NCBI GenBank assembly: GCA_947561715.1
Contig: OX387201.1
Coordinates: 10,554,001 to 10,618,000 of the forward strand
DNA: 64,000 nt
Direction: 5' to 3'
Source: Ascidia mentula
Lineage: Eukaryota > Chordata > Ascidiacea > Phlebobranchia > Ascidiidae
Notes under the pieces: generated by a model
What the model saw: only the letters and a program-made list of their open reading frames with translations
What the model was told of the DNA's origin: nothing
Database searches by the model: none
Part shown: one piece after another, positions 14,480-24,801 of the stretch
How the letters are laid out: each line of letters starts with the position of its first letter
Position numbering within the stretch: the stretch's first letter is position 1
Made by a program: the position numbers and the translations under genes

Positions 14480-17400
14480 AATCAACACAAACGTTGTGCT
14501 CGCATCTTTACCTCATATGCCCCAAAGGCAAAACTTCCTGCCCACACAAATGGCACCAACCTAACTGGACTAAAATTACCTCACTTAATATAAATTGGCA
14601 AGCATGCACCTCAATTGTTAGGCATGCTTAAGTGCTTTATTTCGCACAAATATTAAACTATATGTTAATGGTAAATCTAATAAACATACGCTATCGGCAA
14701 ACCACGGAAATAACCGCAAAATATTTTCTCACCATTTTGTGATCTTTACCTCAAAAAGAAGAATGCCAATGCGCCGCGTGGGACCGCGAGACCTGATTCA
14801 AAGGCAGTAGGCCTACATGTGTGTGTACATTTGCCTGTTATTCACTTACAGCGTTTATCAACAGGTCTCTCTCAATGCTTTCACATTCACGGCCAGAAAG
14901 TGAAGCCACATAACGCGCTGCGCTTTTGGGGTGGCCACCCGCTGAGAAGGTTCTCAAACTTGGCTATTGACCAACAGAATACATTATGTGGAACTTTCGT
15001 TTTAGTCTAAAAAGCATACCAATTAAACAGGCCACATGTAACTAACACAAGCTAATTTTTTCCAGGCTGCAAACAGTCTGTGTTTCGCCGAACAAATGCA
15101 CAAAGAATCGGTGCGTAAATGCATTAGAAAAAACACCGGAAATGATTCGCACAGCATTACAATGCGCACAGGATGGAATAATCTTTCGTATACACCCAGT
15201 GCCAATCACAAAGACTACGGCAATCTGGCCAATACACTAGGTTAAGTCAAAAAAGCCAAGTGGGCACTCAGTAAAATCGTGACTGCTTGCTTGTGGTTCA
15301 GGTGTGAACGGATGACCGGAGTGACGTATGACCTACATTTAACGTGCCATGCACGGATGCACTGAAGTTCTCGAAGCGTCGATTACTCAATAATTCCGCA
15401 CATAACAGATATTTTGTACAATGAATTACACAGGTTGTCATCTGCTGTTGTTTAACTATACGAAACATTGCAGAAATTTCTCATAAACTTCCTACTTTCA
15501 TTTACATAAGCTAGCTACTTGGCCCTATTCCACTACACGAAATCTAGCATGCAAATCAAAGTGCCCTTTGCAGGGTTGTGATGAACGAACCGGTTCATGG
15601 AAGACGGTCTACTATTAACGAGACAAACCCATTCGACGCCAAAGATCAAATAAAGCTGGCGTTGAAATGGAACTAATATTGAGAGTTTTTTGAAACGGTA
15701 CGTTGTACCACATGTCGCCAAGCCGTTCTCATGAAAAATTAAACCGACCTGTGTCAATGGCACGTTGACGTCATATGCTGGTAGACTAAAGGCGACGAAC
15801 TCACGCGACCTGTCAATCGATATTTCCAAGGCCAAACTGCCTTTTACGTATCTGTTTGTTTGTAATCAAACGAAAGCGACCTATATCAGTCCCCCAACCT
15901 GGGAATCTTTAAACCTGTTTAAAAACAAAATGACAAATGTCAACAATTCGCACGACGAACTGGCTTGTGAAAAGAAAATTTTGTGACGCAACCGCGAACT
16001 ATTTCTGGTCTTAGCCAGCAGTTCGGCAAACCACCCGCGGCGGAAAATTTATTTTCTGAACATGCAAACAAACTAGTAATTTGCCAAAACACACAACACA
16101 GCCGTAGTCTAGCCTTCGTCGCTTGTTTTTGATAACATAATTGAATCAAGCCAAATGGGAGACTCATAAAAAAACTTATTACTTGTTTTATGACAGTACT
16201 GTTGACACTGCTTGACCAGAATCTAAATTTTCCAGGTAGTTACCCCGTCCCCGCGTTAATATCATCTAAAACTATTTGGATGATTTTCATCCTCAGCCAT
16301 TAACAATACGCTTTTAACCAACATTCAACACAGACGGGCGGGGGAGGAACAGCAAACCGGTGGTGTCTAAGATTGCCAGTCAAACTACTTCGCTAAGTTA
16401 ACCGCTAGAGATGAGCGTGTCAACTTTGCAAGCAACGCCGACCACGCCGGAAACCGAACGATCATTGGGTGCGAACTGCTTAGCTAAGACTGGCATTCTG
16501 CAGACTGGTTTCGGTTAGTTTTTGTCTTTTAAAAAAAAATAATGACTTGTGGCCAAGTGGTTAGCAAGTTTAAGTTAATCTGCCTTTACTACACAAGTCC
16601 TGTACAAATTTAAAACTATTCAAGAGACTGTAAACCAGGCACTCAATTGAATGCTTTCTGCTTAAATGCTGTTTATGCTATTACTTTTATGTTAGACCAA
16701 CCGAAGATCATTATTTTCTTAATATTTAAATCTAAAGGTTCGTCTGTGTTGATTGTTACCTAGTTTGGTACCCAACATATCGACGATTGACCGAAAGGTA
16801 CCACAAAGTGGAAATCTGTGTGCCTTCTAGTCTACCAGCTAGCACAGTGCCACATCAACAGCTGCACTGATGAGACCTTACAGGTCAAAACAGTACATGT
16901 ATACACCTTGTCTGCAGCTCTCATTGATTATTATGGCTCTTTTGCGCATATAATAAATCTAAAGAGTTGTTGAAACATTTCAACATTTGATCACACTCAC
17001 TTCCACCCATTACTACAAGTATATGTAGTAAATGTAAAAAAAATTCATAACAATATCCTATTTTTTGTAAGAATATCAACAAGAAATTGTTTTTTTTACA
17101 ACGAAAGTGTAATGCTGCATAGCAGCTCCACTCACTTTTTACATTTTCAACCACAAAATGCTTATGGAAGCCATGTTCTGCAAGAAATAAAAGTTAGTAT
17201 TTGCAGGAAATATGTCTTTTGCGACCACATTTAACTTTCCACGTAATTTTTCAACCATTGAAATTAAAAAAATTTAACACAAAATATCATTAGCCTAAAC
17301 TTTTTTCACATGTAACTGAATTTGATGAATCATTTTTGAATACTGTTATTCCATAATAAAAGTTATTGCAGAATACCAAACTATTGTTTGACATGTTGTC

Positions 17401-18968
17401 AAACATTAAACCGAACCCACACATATTTGAACTTGCCGCTTTGCTTGTCAACCAACTAATTTTAATTTTGCACATCGTGTTTGTAGGTTATATGTTTTAT
17501 CATCTATTTAAAGCCATTCTACATGCAATGCACACTTTTTTTCTGCACAAAGGTGAACTCAACTTGCTACATATCTATGATTATTTTTAGTCTTGAGTAC
17601 TTTCTCAACCAATACGCTTATTCTGCACGTAGCTGCACGCTGCAGAACCAACCTCTTCAAAAACAAACGCAAGTCGTCACCATCCTGGTAAAAACATCTC
17701 CATCACGCTTGAAGTGGCAGAAGCAGTGATTCGTTTCAAAATTTACTGAAAACTGAGATATTTCGATAAATTAGATAACCACACACCAAACAAATGTGAA
17801 ATGATTTTTGAAAATTATTGAACATTATCGACTGACAAGTCATGTAACATTCGCGCGCATGTCTGCAGACGGGAACCTGCTCTGTAATATATGACTGTTT
17901 CGATACGTGTCACGCAAGACACACTGGGCACATTTGATTATTGATTTCCAAACAACCTACCAGGGTAAATTGTTACCAGACTATAATAATTGCTTGAAGT
18001 CAAACTTCAGAAAAACAAGCCAATCAGAGCAAATTTTCTAAAAAAGGCCAAAAAAATTCATAACATTATTAATGATGCAGGTTACGCAGGAGAAGCGTTC
18101 AAAAAAGAACGTATGTAGGCCAACCATTTATCACAGTATCGCCACTATTCACAGCGTATATTGACTACTAGGTATATGTATGCCAAAATACTACCATCCA
18201 ATGATGACAGTACTGAAAAAAAACAAGGTTATGCTAAATTTTTATCGACATTTATGTAAATTATTTCAAAAAAAGGCCAAATAAAATACCTTTTTTAACG
18301 CTAATAAACTCTTTCACAAAGGCCGGATTAGTGAAATTTGGCTTTAATAGGTCAATCTGGCAACCACAAGTTTCACAATTTGCATTTGCTTTTACCTCAT
18401 AAAATAAGGCGTTTATTTGCGGACCGTAAAGTTGCATTTAATCATTCAAGGTGCTTTTATTACTATTAGAGTTGTAGGTATATTCGACAGTGTTGCGTAT
18501 ATTGTTTATAATTTACGTGTGGCCTATATAGATAAACTTATTCAGCTCACTAAACATCTTTCCTTTTTGTAGTGATAAAAAAACCAAAGTGTTTGATAAT
18601 TGAGACCGTGTAGACATCTCTCTACAAAAAGGTATAGGGCATCGCACACAATAGGAGCAATGTCGCCAGGACCTGGCAAATCGTTTTGTTTGCAATCACC
18701 GAAATACTTTACTTGATTGCAGCACTTGATAAATCCTTACACGGTTGCACCAAACGGTCGCCAATTTATCTGAGCTTACACAACTAACAATAGAAGCTTT
18801 GATAATCTGCAGTTTCAATGCGTCCGCAAACCAGAACAGTATTTTTGTTTGCCGGTTGGGGTCTTTATTTAATAAAATTTCCTAGCAGCTAAAGTTTATA
18901 TTTTACCTGTGTAGCTCTGAAGGTTCAATTGGAATTGAAGCTGTAGGTTTGAAAAAAATATTTAGAAA
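14480..18968. other. Intergenic region between FNDC3-like and chordin-like genes
   Basis: The two genes are divergently transcribed, so this 4.5 kb should hold both promoters and any 5' UTR exons. I see no conserved coding exon; open frames are short, AT-rich and lack family similarity. The one structured element I can support is the hammerhead-like motif at 16860-16919. Confidence 0.6.
16860..16919 (+). ncRNA. Hammerhead-ribozyme-like motif, copy 1
   Basis: The type I hammerhead plan is complete. Helix I arms are AGCTGCA (16860-16866) and TGCAGCT (16913-16919). The core CTGATGA (16867-16873) is intact. Helix II is GACC/GGTC (16874-16877, 16883-16886) with loop TTACA. Helix III is short, ACA/TGT, and the cleavage-site C is at 16912. 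The one flaw is an A where the core GAAA needs G (G12), at 16887. This copy is therefore probably inactive, but the fold is too complete to be chance. Its flanks differ from those of the three copies in the plexin cluster, so it is an independent insertion. Confidence 0.7.
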
Positions 18969-21488
18969 ATGAGGACAGTAGGTCTAATTATAGTTTTTTC
19001 AACGGCGTACTATGGTTTATCCAGTACTTTACCAGGTGAAATAAATGAATAGCCTATATATAGGCCTAACTTACGAGTAGAGCAATTTGCATCGGTATCA
19101 GACCTATAACACAGTACAATTAAGTCTTAACCTTTTATTGATCCGATTTTCGTAGAAATACAAATCCTGTTTACAAACCTGTGATATTCAGGTTAGTGTA
19201 TATATTTGCAGTTGACCTATCATGCGAGATGAGTGGTTTTGTTCGAAGAAATGGAGAAATGTGGACTCAAAGACCAACAGGTGTATCAACACCAGCGTGC
19301 TTGTCGTGTAAATGTCGAAATGTAAGTGTAAAAATCTGAAAATCAATGCTTTAAACTTACAATAAAAAACGTTCCAATTTATGCTTTCTGTTTTGTGTTT
19401 ATTAGGGTAAGGTGGAATGCAGAAGATGCGAAATAGACCAATTAAACGCTGCAGCTACTTTTGAATTTTCGGGAGTAAACGCAGCCAACTCACAGTCTAA
19501 ATCATTGACATTTAACAATGATATGCTGCCAATCCAACGTGATTGGTCGCGGTATACGACAGGCAGGGGTAACAGCAAACATAAACCCACTGTCTGTTTT
19601 GGCAATGGAGTTTATCATCAACATGGCGATACATTTTCTGGGGGCAATATCAAGCAGATTTCGCCCGACAGAAGTGTATGCACTCAATGTGCATGCGTGG
19701 TAAGACCAAATTTTTCGTTAAGTTTGAACGGTTGATATAATCAGGGTTATCTTCATATCACTTAGGCATGAACCAAAAATACATGAACATTTTTAAATTG
19801 CATGACATTTTGGATTTTTCCATAAAACGGATTCAATGCAATGATTAACATTTAAGAATCGAAAAACCCACGATTTAGTAAGTTATTAGCAAAACTATCT
19901 GACTCTTTTCTACACTGCGTATACTCGACCATCCAGCTTTTCAGGTTGCACAACACTATATCACTACAAACTTATAGTAACCATGCAGTTAATGTTTACC
20001 GATCGTAGAGAGTCAAGTCTCACATATTCGTAAATTTTAGGAAATTTTTCCACAGATCAGTCTTTCGAACCATTGACTTTTTTTTGAAGATTTTACATCT
20101 CAGTAACATATTGTGTATGTTATTTTTATAACTTATATACAAAATTGAGACAAATGTCAACCGTTCTTCTTTGTATTCACAGAAAGGTGAAACGTATTGT
20201 CGAACAAAAATTTGTCCTACACCAAATTCTTGCGTTCAACAACCATTCACCGATGACGATTGTTGTCCTCCATGTGGTTCAATTTTGTCTAACTTTCCAG
20301 TTCTTGCAAGGAAAGGTAGCTCGGAAAAAACATCAGCTATCTCGCAAATTCCAAACCAAGCAGCTCAAATGCCCTTTGTGCGTCGTTTGCCGACCAACGA
20401 CGTAAATCATGACGATTCTTGTACATTTGACGGAAAACAATACAAAAACGATGGAATGTGGAAAGCAGATCTACCACGCACAGACGTAAATTTGTGCGTG
20501 GAATGCAAGTGTGTGGTAAGACAACATACATGTGGAGTGATGCCCATGTAATCAGCAGAAAAGAACTATTGAAAGTGGCCGAATTTATAGATGTGAAATT
20601 AAACAATAATATATCTCATGGGTACATAGCGTTTAGAAATCTTACATACTAAATATTATTTGTTACAGAATGGCGAAGCAAAATGCAGAATTCCAAAATG
20701 TCCCGAACTCAAACCAGCCGAAAATTGCCAAGAAACACGTTTGTTGGCAAATCGTTGTTGTGCCGAATGCATTGCAACCAAAACCATCACATCATTGCAG
20801 AAGGAGAAAACTCGCAACAAAACTCTGTGCGTGTCTGTTTACCACTTTGTTACCAAACATGACGTCACCAGTTCGCAAACTGCACCCAACGCAACAACGC
20901 AATTTAATTACGTACTTGCAGTCAACCTGACTTCTTCCATTCGGGTCTACAACTGGTCGTTACACGAAGGTATAATTAACTAGTTTTTAATTTGTGGCCC
21001 GGTTGTCCAGCCTACATTTACTTTTCGTGTGGAGCAAACGTTCTCATTCGTTTTCAATTAACTTTTGCTTATTGTGTAGACCAAAAACTAAGGGAGGTAC
21101 TTACGCTGAGGAGAAACATTTACGAAAAATTTGCAGCCGAAAAACAAGCTATTGGTTCGTTCCAGTTCGCAGGGTATAGCAATGAACGTGAGCATTACAG
21201 CCTTATTTTATTTTCGGGTTTTCGACAATATATTTAGTTTATTGCACTGTAGTTAAATTAGAATACTATGAAAATGTATCACATTTTACACTTCCTATCG
21301 TGCGTTGTTTGGTTATTACAGAACACCTACGCGCTTTTCAAAGGAAAGAAGGCTTGTGGAACAAGCGTTGTCGACGAATTTGCGCCTTGAGATTGCGAAA
21401 AATCCTGCAGGCTTTGCGACTTAAGCCAAACCCTGAAGAATGTGATAACAAGCAGATAACTGAAACCACGCAAGCGCAACAAACGTAA
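18969..21488 (+). CDS. Chordin-like secreted VWC-domain protein (BMP-binding)
   Basis: Seven exons: 18969-19035, 19212-19321, 19406-19699, 20183-20515, 20669-20969, 21080-21187, 21322-21488, giving 459 aa. This is the size of vertebrate CHRDL1/CHRDL2, secreted antagonists that bind BMPs through VWC (CR) modules. The first exon encodes a signal peptide (MRTVGLIIVFSTAYYG). Three cysteine-rich VWC modules follow, roughly residues 25-65, 118-185 and 225-300. The second and third end in the typical CCPPC and CCAEC; the first lacks that C-terminal half. The remaining 150 residues match the general pattern of the CHRDL C-terminal region (SVYHF, then a basic helix-rich end with CRRICALRLRKILQAL). No GPI or transmembrane tail is present, so the product should be secreted. 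The start is the only ATG that gives a signal peptide. Orthology to CHRDL1 versus CHRDL2 is not resolved. Confidence 0.88.
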
Positions 21489-21576
21489 CAAGAGAAGCGA
21501 GATGGATCAGCTCCAAATCAACGTAAGGTCGACGTGAGCTGGGTTGTGCCGCTCATCAAAAAGATTTGAAAGAACT

Positions 21577-21687
21577 AATAAGCACGGGCCGGGCGTGGTA
21601 TATGTCGTTACCCACTCATGGTATGACGCAAGCGACGTGAGTGACACGTAATAAAACCGGCTCGCTATAGGTGCCCGAGTGCTTATT
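21577..21687. repeat. 111-bp segment with 9-bp terminal inverted repeats
   Basis: AATAAGCAC at 21577-21585 faces GTGCTTATT at 21679-21687, with further partial pairing (GGGC/CCCG) inside. It lies in the presumed 3' UTR of the chordin-like gene and is more GC-rich than its surroundings. It may be a tiny foldback element or an RNA structure of the UTR. I see no convincing target-site duplication. Confidence 0.35.
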
Positions 21688-21986
21688 GTGTATTCATGTG
21701 CGGCGAGACGACTGGAGGCATATATGCAGCTCTGGCTAAGTGTTTTCTTTTTTTCGTTGAAATTTTGCGGTTATTTTGCAAAGCGGATAAACGTCATGGT
21801 TCTGTGGTGAATTCACAGTGGCACGATTAAGCTGCAAGACGGCACACGTACTAATGACGTTGTGGAAGTAGCCCCCCTGTCAGAAAAGGTTAAGTGTCAT
21901 TTGCATTGCAGTAACATTACTTCGCTGACGTGGCCAAAGCAGCACTAAACTGTAACAGTTGTTGATAAAGATTTTTTGTAAATATG

Positions 21987-21992
21987 AATAAA
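21987..21992 (+). terminator. Poly(A) signal of the chordin-like gene
   Basis: AATAAA about 500 bases after the stop codon, followed by a GT-rich stretch. It precedes the BOK-like gene on the same strand and so separates the two transcripts. Confidence 0.55.
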
Positions 21993-22202
21993 GGTACTTT
22001 GTAATTTCATGGTTGAGTTGTTTTGTGTTTCATTTTCTTCACGTAATCTAATTCGTTCCGAAGTAAGGGTACTCGCAGGGTCAAAATATTCTAATGTTCG
22101 AAACACACGTACATAGTTGGTATACAGGCAGGCTTGTTGTTGCAAAGGGAGGAAAGTTAAGACACAGGAACTACGCTCATGAAGTGCTTCTGAAGGCAAA
22201 TC

Positions 22203-24047
22203 ATGTCACGCTCCTGTTCCTTTTCATGTCTCGTTGGGTATAATAGTCGTCGTACCTCTGGTATGTCGGACAAGGAGAAGCTCGGTGCTGAACTATGCGA
22301 TTCCACAATGCAGTTGGGAGATGATTCTGTTTTTGTTCCGGCGGACAACGAAGAGGCTTGTTTGCTGGCTGAGGGCCTTTGCAGGGATTACGTGTGTTAT
22401 CGTCTGAAACGTAGCGGATACGAGCGCCAGGTGCACATGACGCATCTCAAGCCGGCCAACGATCACGCTCTGTCAAATCGGATTCTCAACTTGGGTGAGC
22501 TGACACATTGTCTTGTTAATGAAAGTGCTGAATCAGACTCGATACAAACTTTTTCCCGTTTAGCTGTAAATCGCTTTATCATACCCGCATTTCTAAACTT
22601 TTTCATGGTAAATTTTCGTCTTCCAAACAATTTGAAATATACTTTTTTGCGCCTGCGGCAAATTACAGAAATAAGGAAAATGTTGGTAAAATCTGTTTTT
22701 CACTTAACTTTACTTTCTGCAACAAGTTTCCAAGCTGGTTCAAAGGAAGTCTTCCGATCTTGCTTTAAATCTTCGAACTTTTCCCCCGATCCACCTGTAG
22801 TGAACCTTACTTGATTTCCCTGTATTGCAGGATGCGATTTCGAGAAATTCTTTCCGAAAGTCTATGCAAGTGTTTACAAAAACGTTGGAACGCGATGTTT
22901 GTCCGAGGAATCGCTCAGACGTTTGTTTTATCGGCTTGGCACCCACATCATGGGTGGGCACCAGCATTGTTACACATGGGGAAGATTACTAGCGTTGTTC
23001 TGCGTTGCAGGTGCAATGGCTGTTGACTGCGTTACACAGGTATGAGGATGTGTAACAGTAATTCTTTTTCTGAGCTGTTGCTATTTTTTTATGTACAGGG
23101 CCACCCAGAACTTGTGGAGAGCGTGATTAAGGTCTCAAGCGAGTATATGAAACACACGCTTGTTGACTGGGTGGTTTTAAATGGTGGTTGGGTAAGTTTA
23201 ATGCACAGCAGTAACGCCACCGCGGTTATAATAATATGACTGTGATTTCGTTGAACATGATGCGCTGGTAATTAATAGGAAACGGCGGTTATTTTGTAAA
23301 TGTCGGCCTATAAGACTCTCATGCATTTTGTAAATGTCGGCCTAAGACGTCATGCATTCAAATGGCAAAAATATATGATCTAATTATATGTGGGAAAAGA
23401 AAAAAATGGTGATTTAAGATCTGGTATCTCTGTTAATGTCTATCCGCTGTCTATTACTTTCACAGCAAATTCTAAAACGTAACAATTAATCCCAGGCTAA
23501 TAAAAAAGACAAAACGTTGCACAATGCCACAATTTACCCTGTTAGTGTGATGGTGAGATGTCTTTTAACAAAAGTAGTTTTGCGCCTCAAATAAGTTACA
23601 ACCATAAGACCCGCAAACCCAACAGTTCACGATCTTATGTTTATTGTTCTCACACCTAAAGGAGCTGCATAGGTGACATCTGACAGAACTTCACAATTCA
23701 CATTTTCTGTTTAATCATTCAAATAATTGCCCCAAACTACTCATAAATTTCACTAACTGCAAACAATGTTTAAGTTGTATAAAATTACAGCCGAAAGGGG
23801 CGAAAAGTGTGCGAACGACTTTGCCTTGAGGAAAAACAAGTGCTACATGTCAAATAAAGAGCATTATTTTTATTTTTTTCAGGCAAATCTCGCAAAACAT
23901 TTTACACCAGACAGAACTTGTCGTGACAAGATTCGTTATGAATTCACCATAGTTCCATCGAAATATATCTTGCCGATTTTGAGTACAACCGCTGTAACCA
24001 TTCTTGGATTTATTTTTATGCGCGATTGCGAAAACTTTTTTTTCTAA
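22203..24047 (+). CDS. BOK/BAX-type Bcl-2 family apoptosis regulator
   Basis: Four exons: 22203-22494, 22831-23039, 23099-23191, 23883-24047, giving 252 aa, or 232 aa from the ATG at 22263, which fits the family better. Order and spacing match BOK, a multi-domain pro-death Bcl-2 protein of ER and mitochondrial membranes. Numbering from 22263: the early helix contains LCRDYVCYRL (compare BOK LGREYVHARL). BH3 lies near residues 72-84 (ILNLGCDFE). BH1 is near 118-137 (YTWGRLLALF, then MAVDCV). BH2 is near 171-178 (WVVLNGGW). A C-terminal membrane helix lies near 206-224 (YILPILSTTAVTILGFIFM). In BH3 the usual Gly-Asp core reads Gly-Cys, with Asp one place later. Assignment to BOK rather than BAX rests on similarity of BH3, the following PxVY segment, and BH1. 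Confidence 0.88.
23291..23355. repeat. Two-copy tandem repeat, 34 and 31 bases
   Basis: ATTTTGTAAATGTCGGCCTA begins both copies (23291 and 23325) and both end in CATGC. The second copy has small deletions. It lies in the last intron of the BOK-like gene and is best read as a local slippage duplication. Confidence 0.7.
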
Positions 24048-24228
24048 CTACTTTTTCCTTCTTTCCAACACTGCAAGTTATAAGTTTGCAACAAGTGGAA
24101 AAATGAAAACTGTTTTAAATGTCAACTATTTGTACGACAAAAGCAGCATTTCGTGTTAAATGTCACAAGATATGTTTTGTTTTTGTGATACCAGTTTTTT
24201 GCCATGTTGCCTTTACCTTCCAAAATGA

Positions 24229-24234
24229 AATAAA
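24229..24234 (+). terminator. Candidate poly(A) signal of the BOK-like gene
   Basis: AATAAA about 180 bases after the BOK-like stop. A second candidate is about 90 bases further on. The rest of 24048-24801 is the space between two converging genes, with no coding sequence seen. Confidence 0.4.
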
Positions 24235-24488
24235 ATAGACTGCTAGAGGAATATTTCGCGTTGGTGTTTGCTTATCACAAGAATCACACCAGAAAAAAAA
24301 TATGAAACTGATGATTGTTATTAATAAAGGACAATATAAATCTGCTTTTATTACAAAACACATTAACTTTATGGTGCTTGTGGTCACCGACATAGGTCAT
24401 TTTTCTTGTGTCTTCAACAAATATTTCTCAACAGATGCCTTCTAAGTTGTTTTCGGATTGGAAAACTCTTTAATGCGATATCTCTCTG

Positions 24489-24559
24489 TTTATTCCAACT
24501 GAAGTTCGTTTTGTGTGTATTTGGTATCTCTACAACTAGTGGGTTTTCGATTGTTTATT
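24489..24559 (-). terminator. Candidate poly(A) signals of the ferroxidase-LRR gene
   Basis: Two minus-strand AATAAA hexamers (complement TTTATT at 24554-24559 and 24489-24494) lie 240-310 bases beyond the stop at 24802. Either could end the transcript. Confidence 0.35.
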
Positions 24560-24801
24560 ATTCAACATTTGGCGCAGAATTTCCACCAAAGCGTATAGTT
24601 TGTCTATACGAATCACCACAACTATACACATTAACACAAAAAATGTCCAGGTGGTTCCTTTGTATGCATTCATCATCTTTAGTGTGGCGCCTTAGTTAGT
24701 ATACATTATTTCTACACAATACGTTTACTAAGATTCAAAATCACTGTAACTTTTGCATCCTATCGAACGCAATAAAGCATTAGTTTTTTCACGGCACCGG
24801 A

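Noticed and set aside
16548-16570. tRNA box A-like string (TGGCCAAGTGGTTAG)
   Set aside because: No box B at tRNA spacing and no cloverleaf. A tRNA-derived SINE head is conceivable but not supported.
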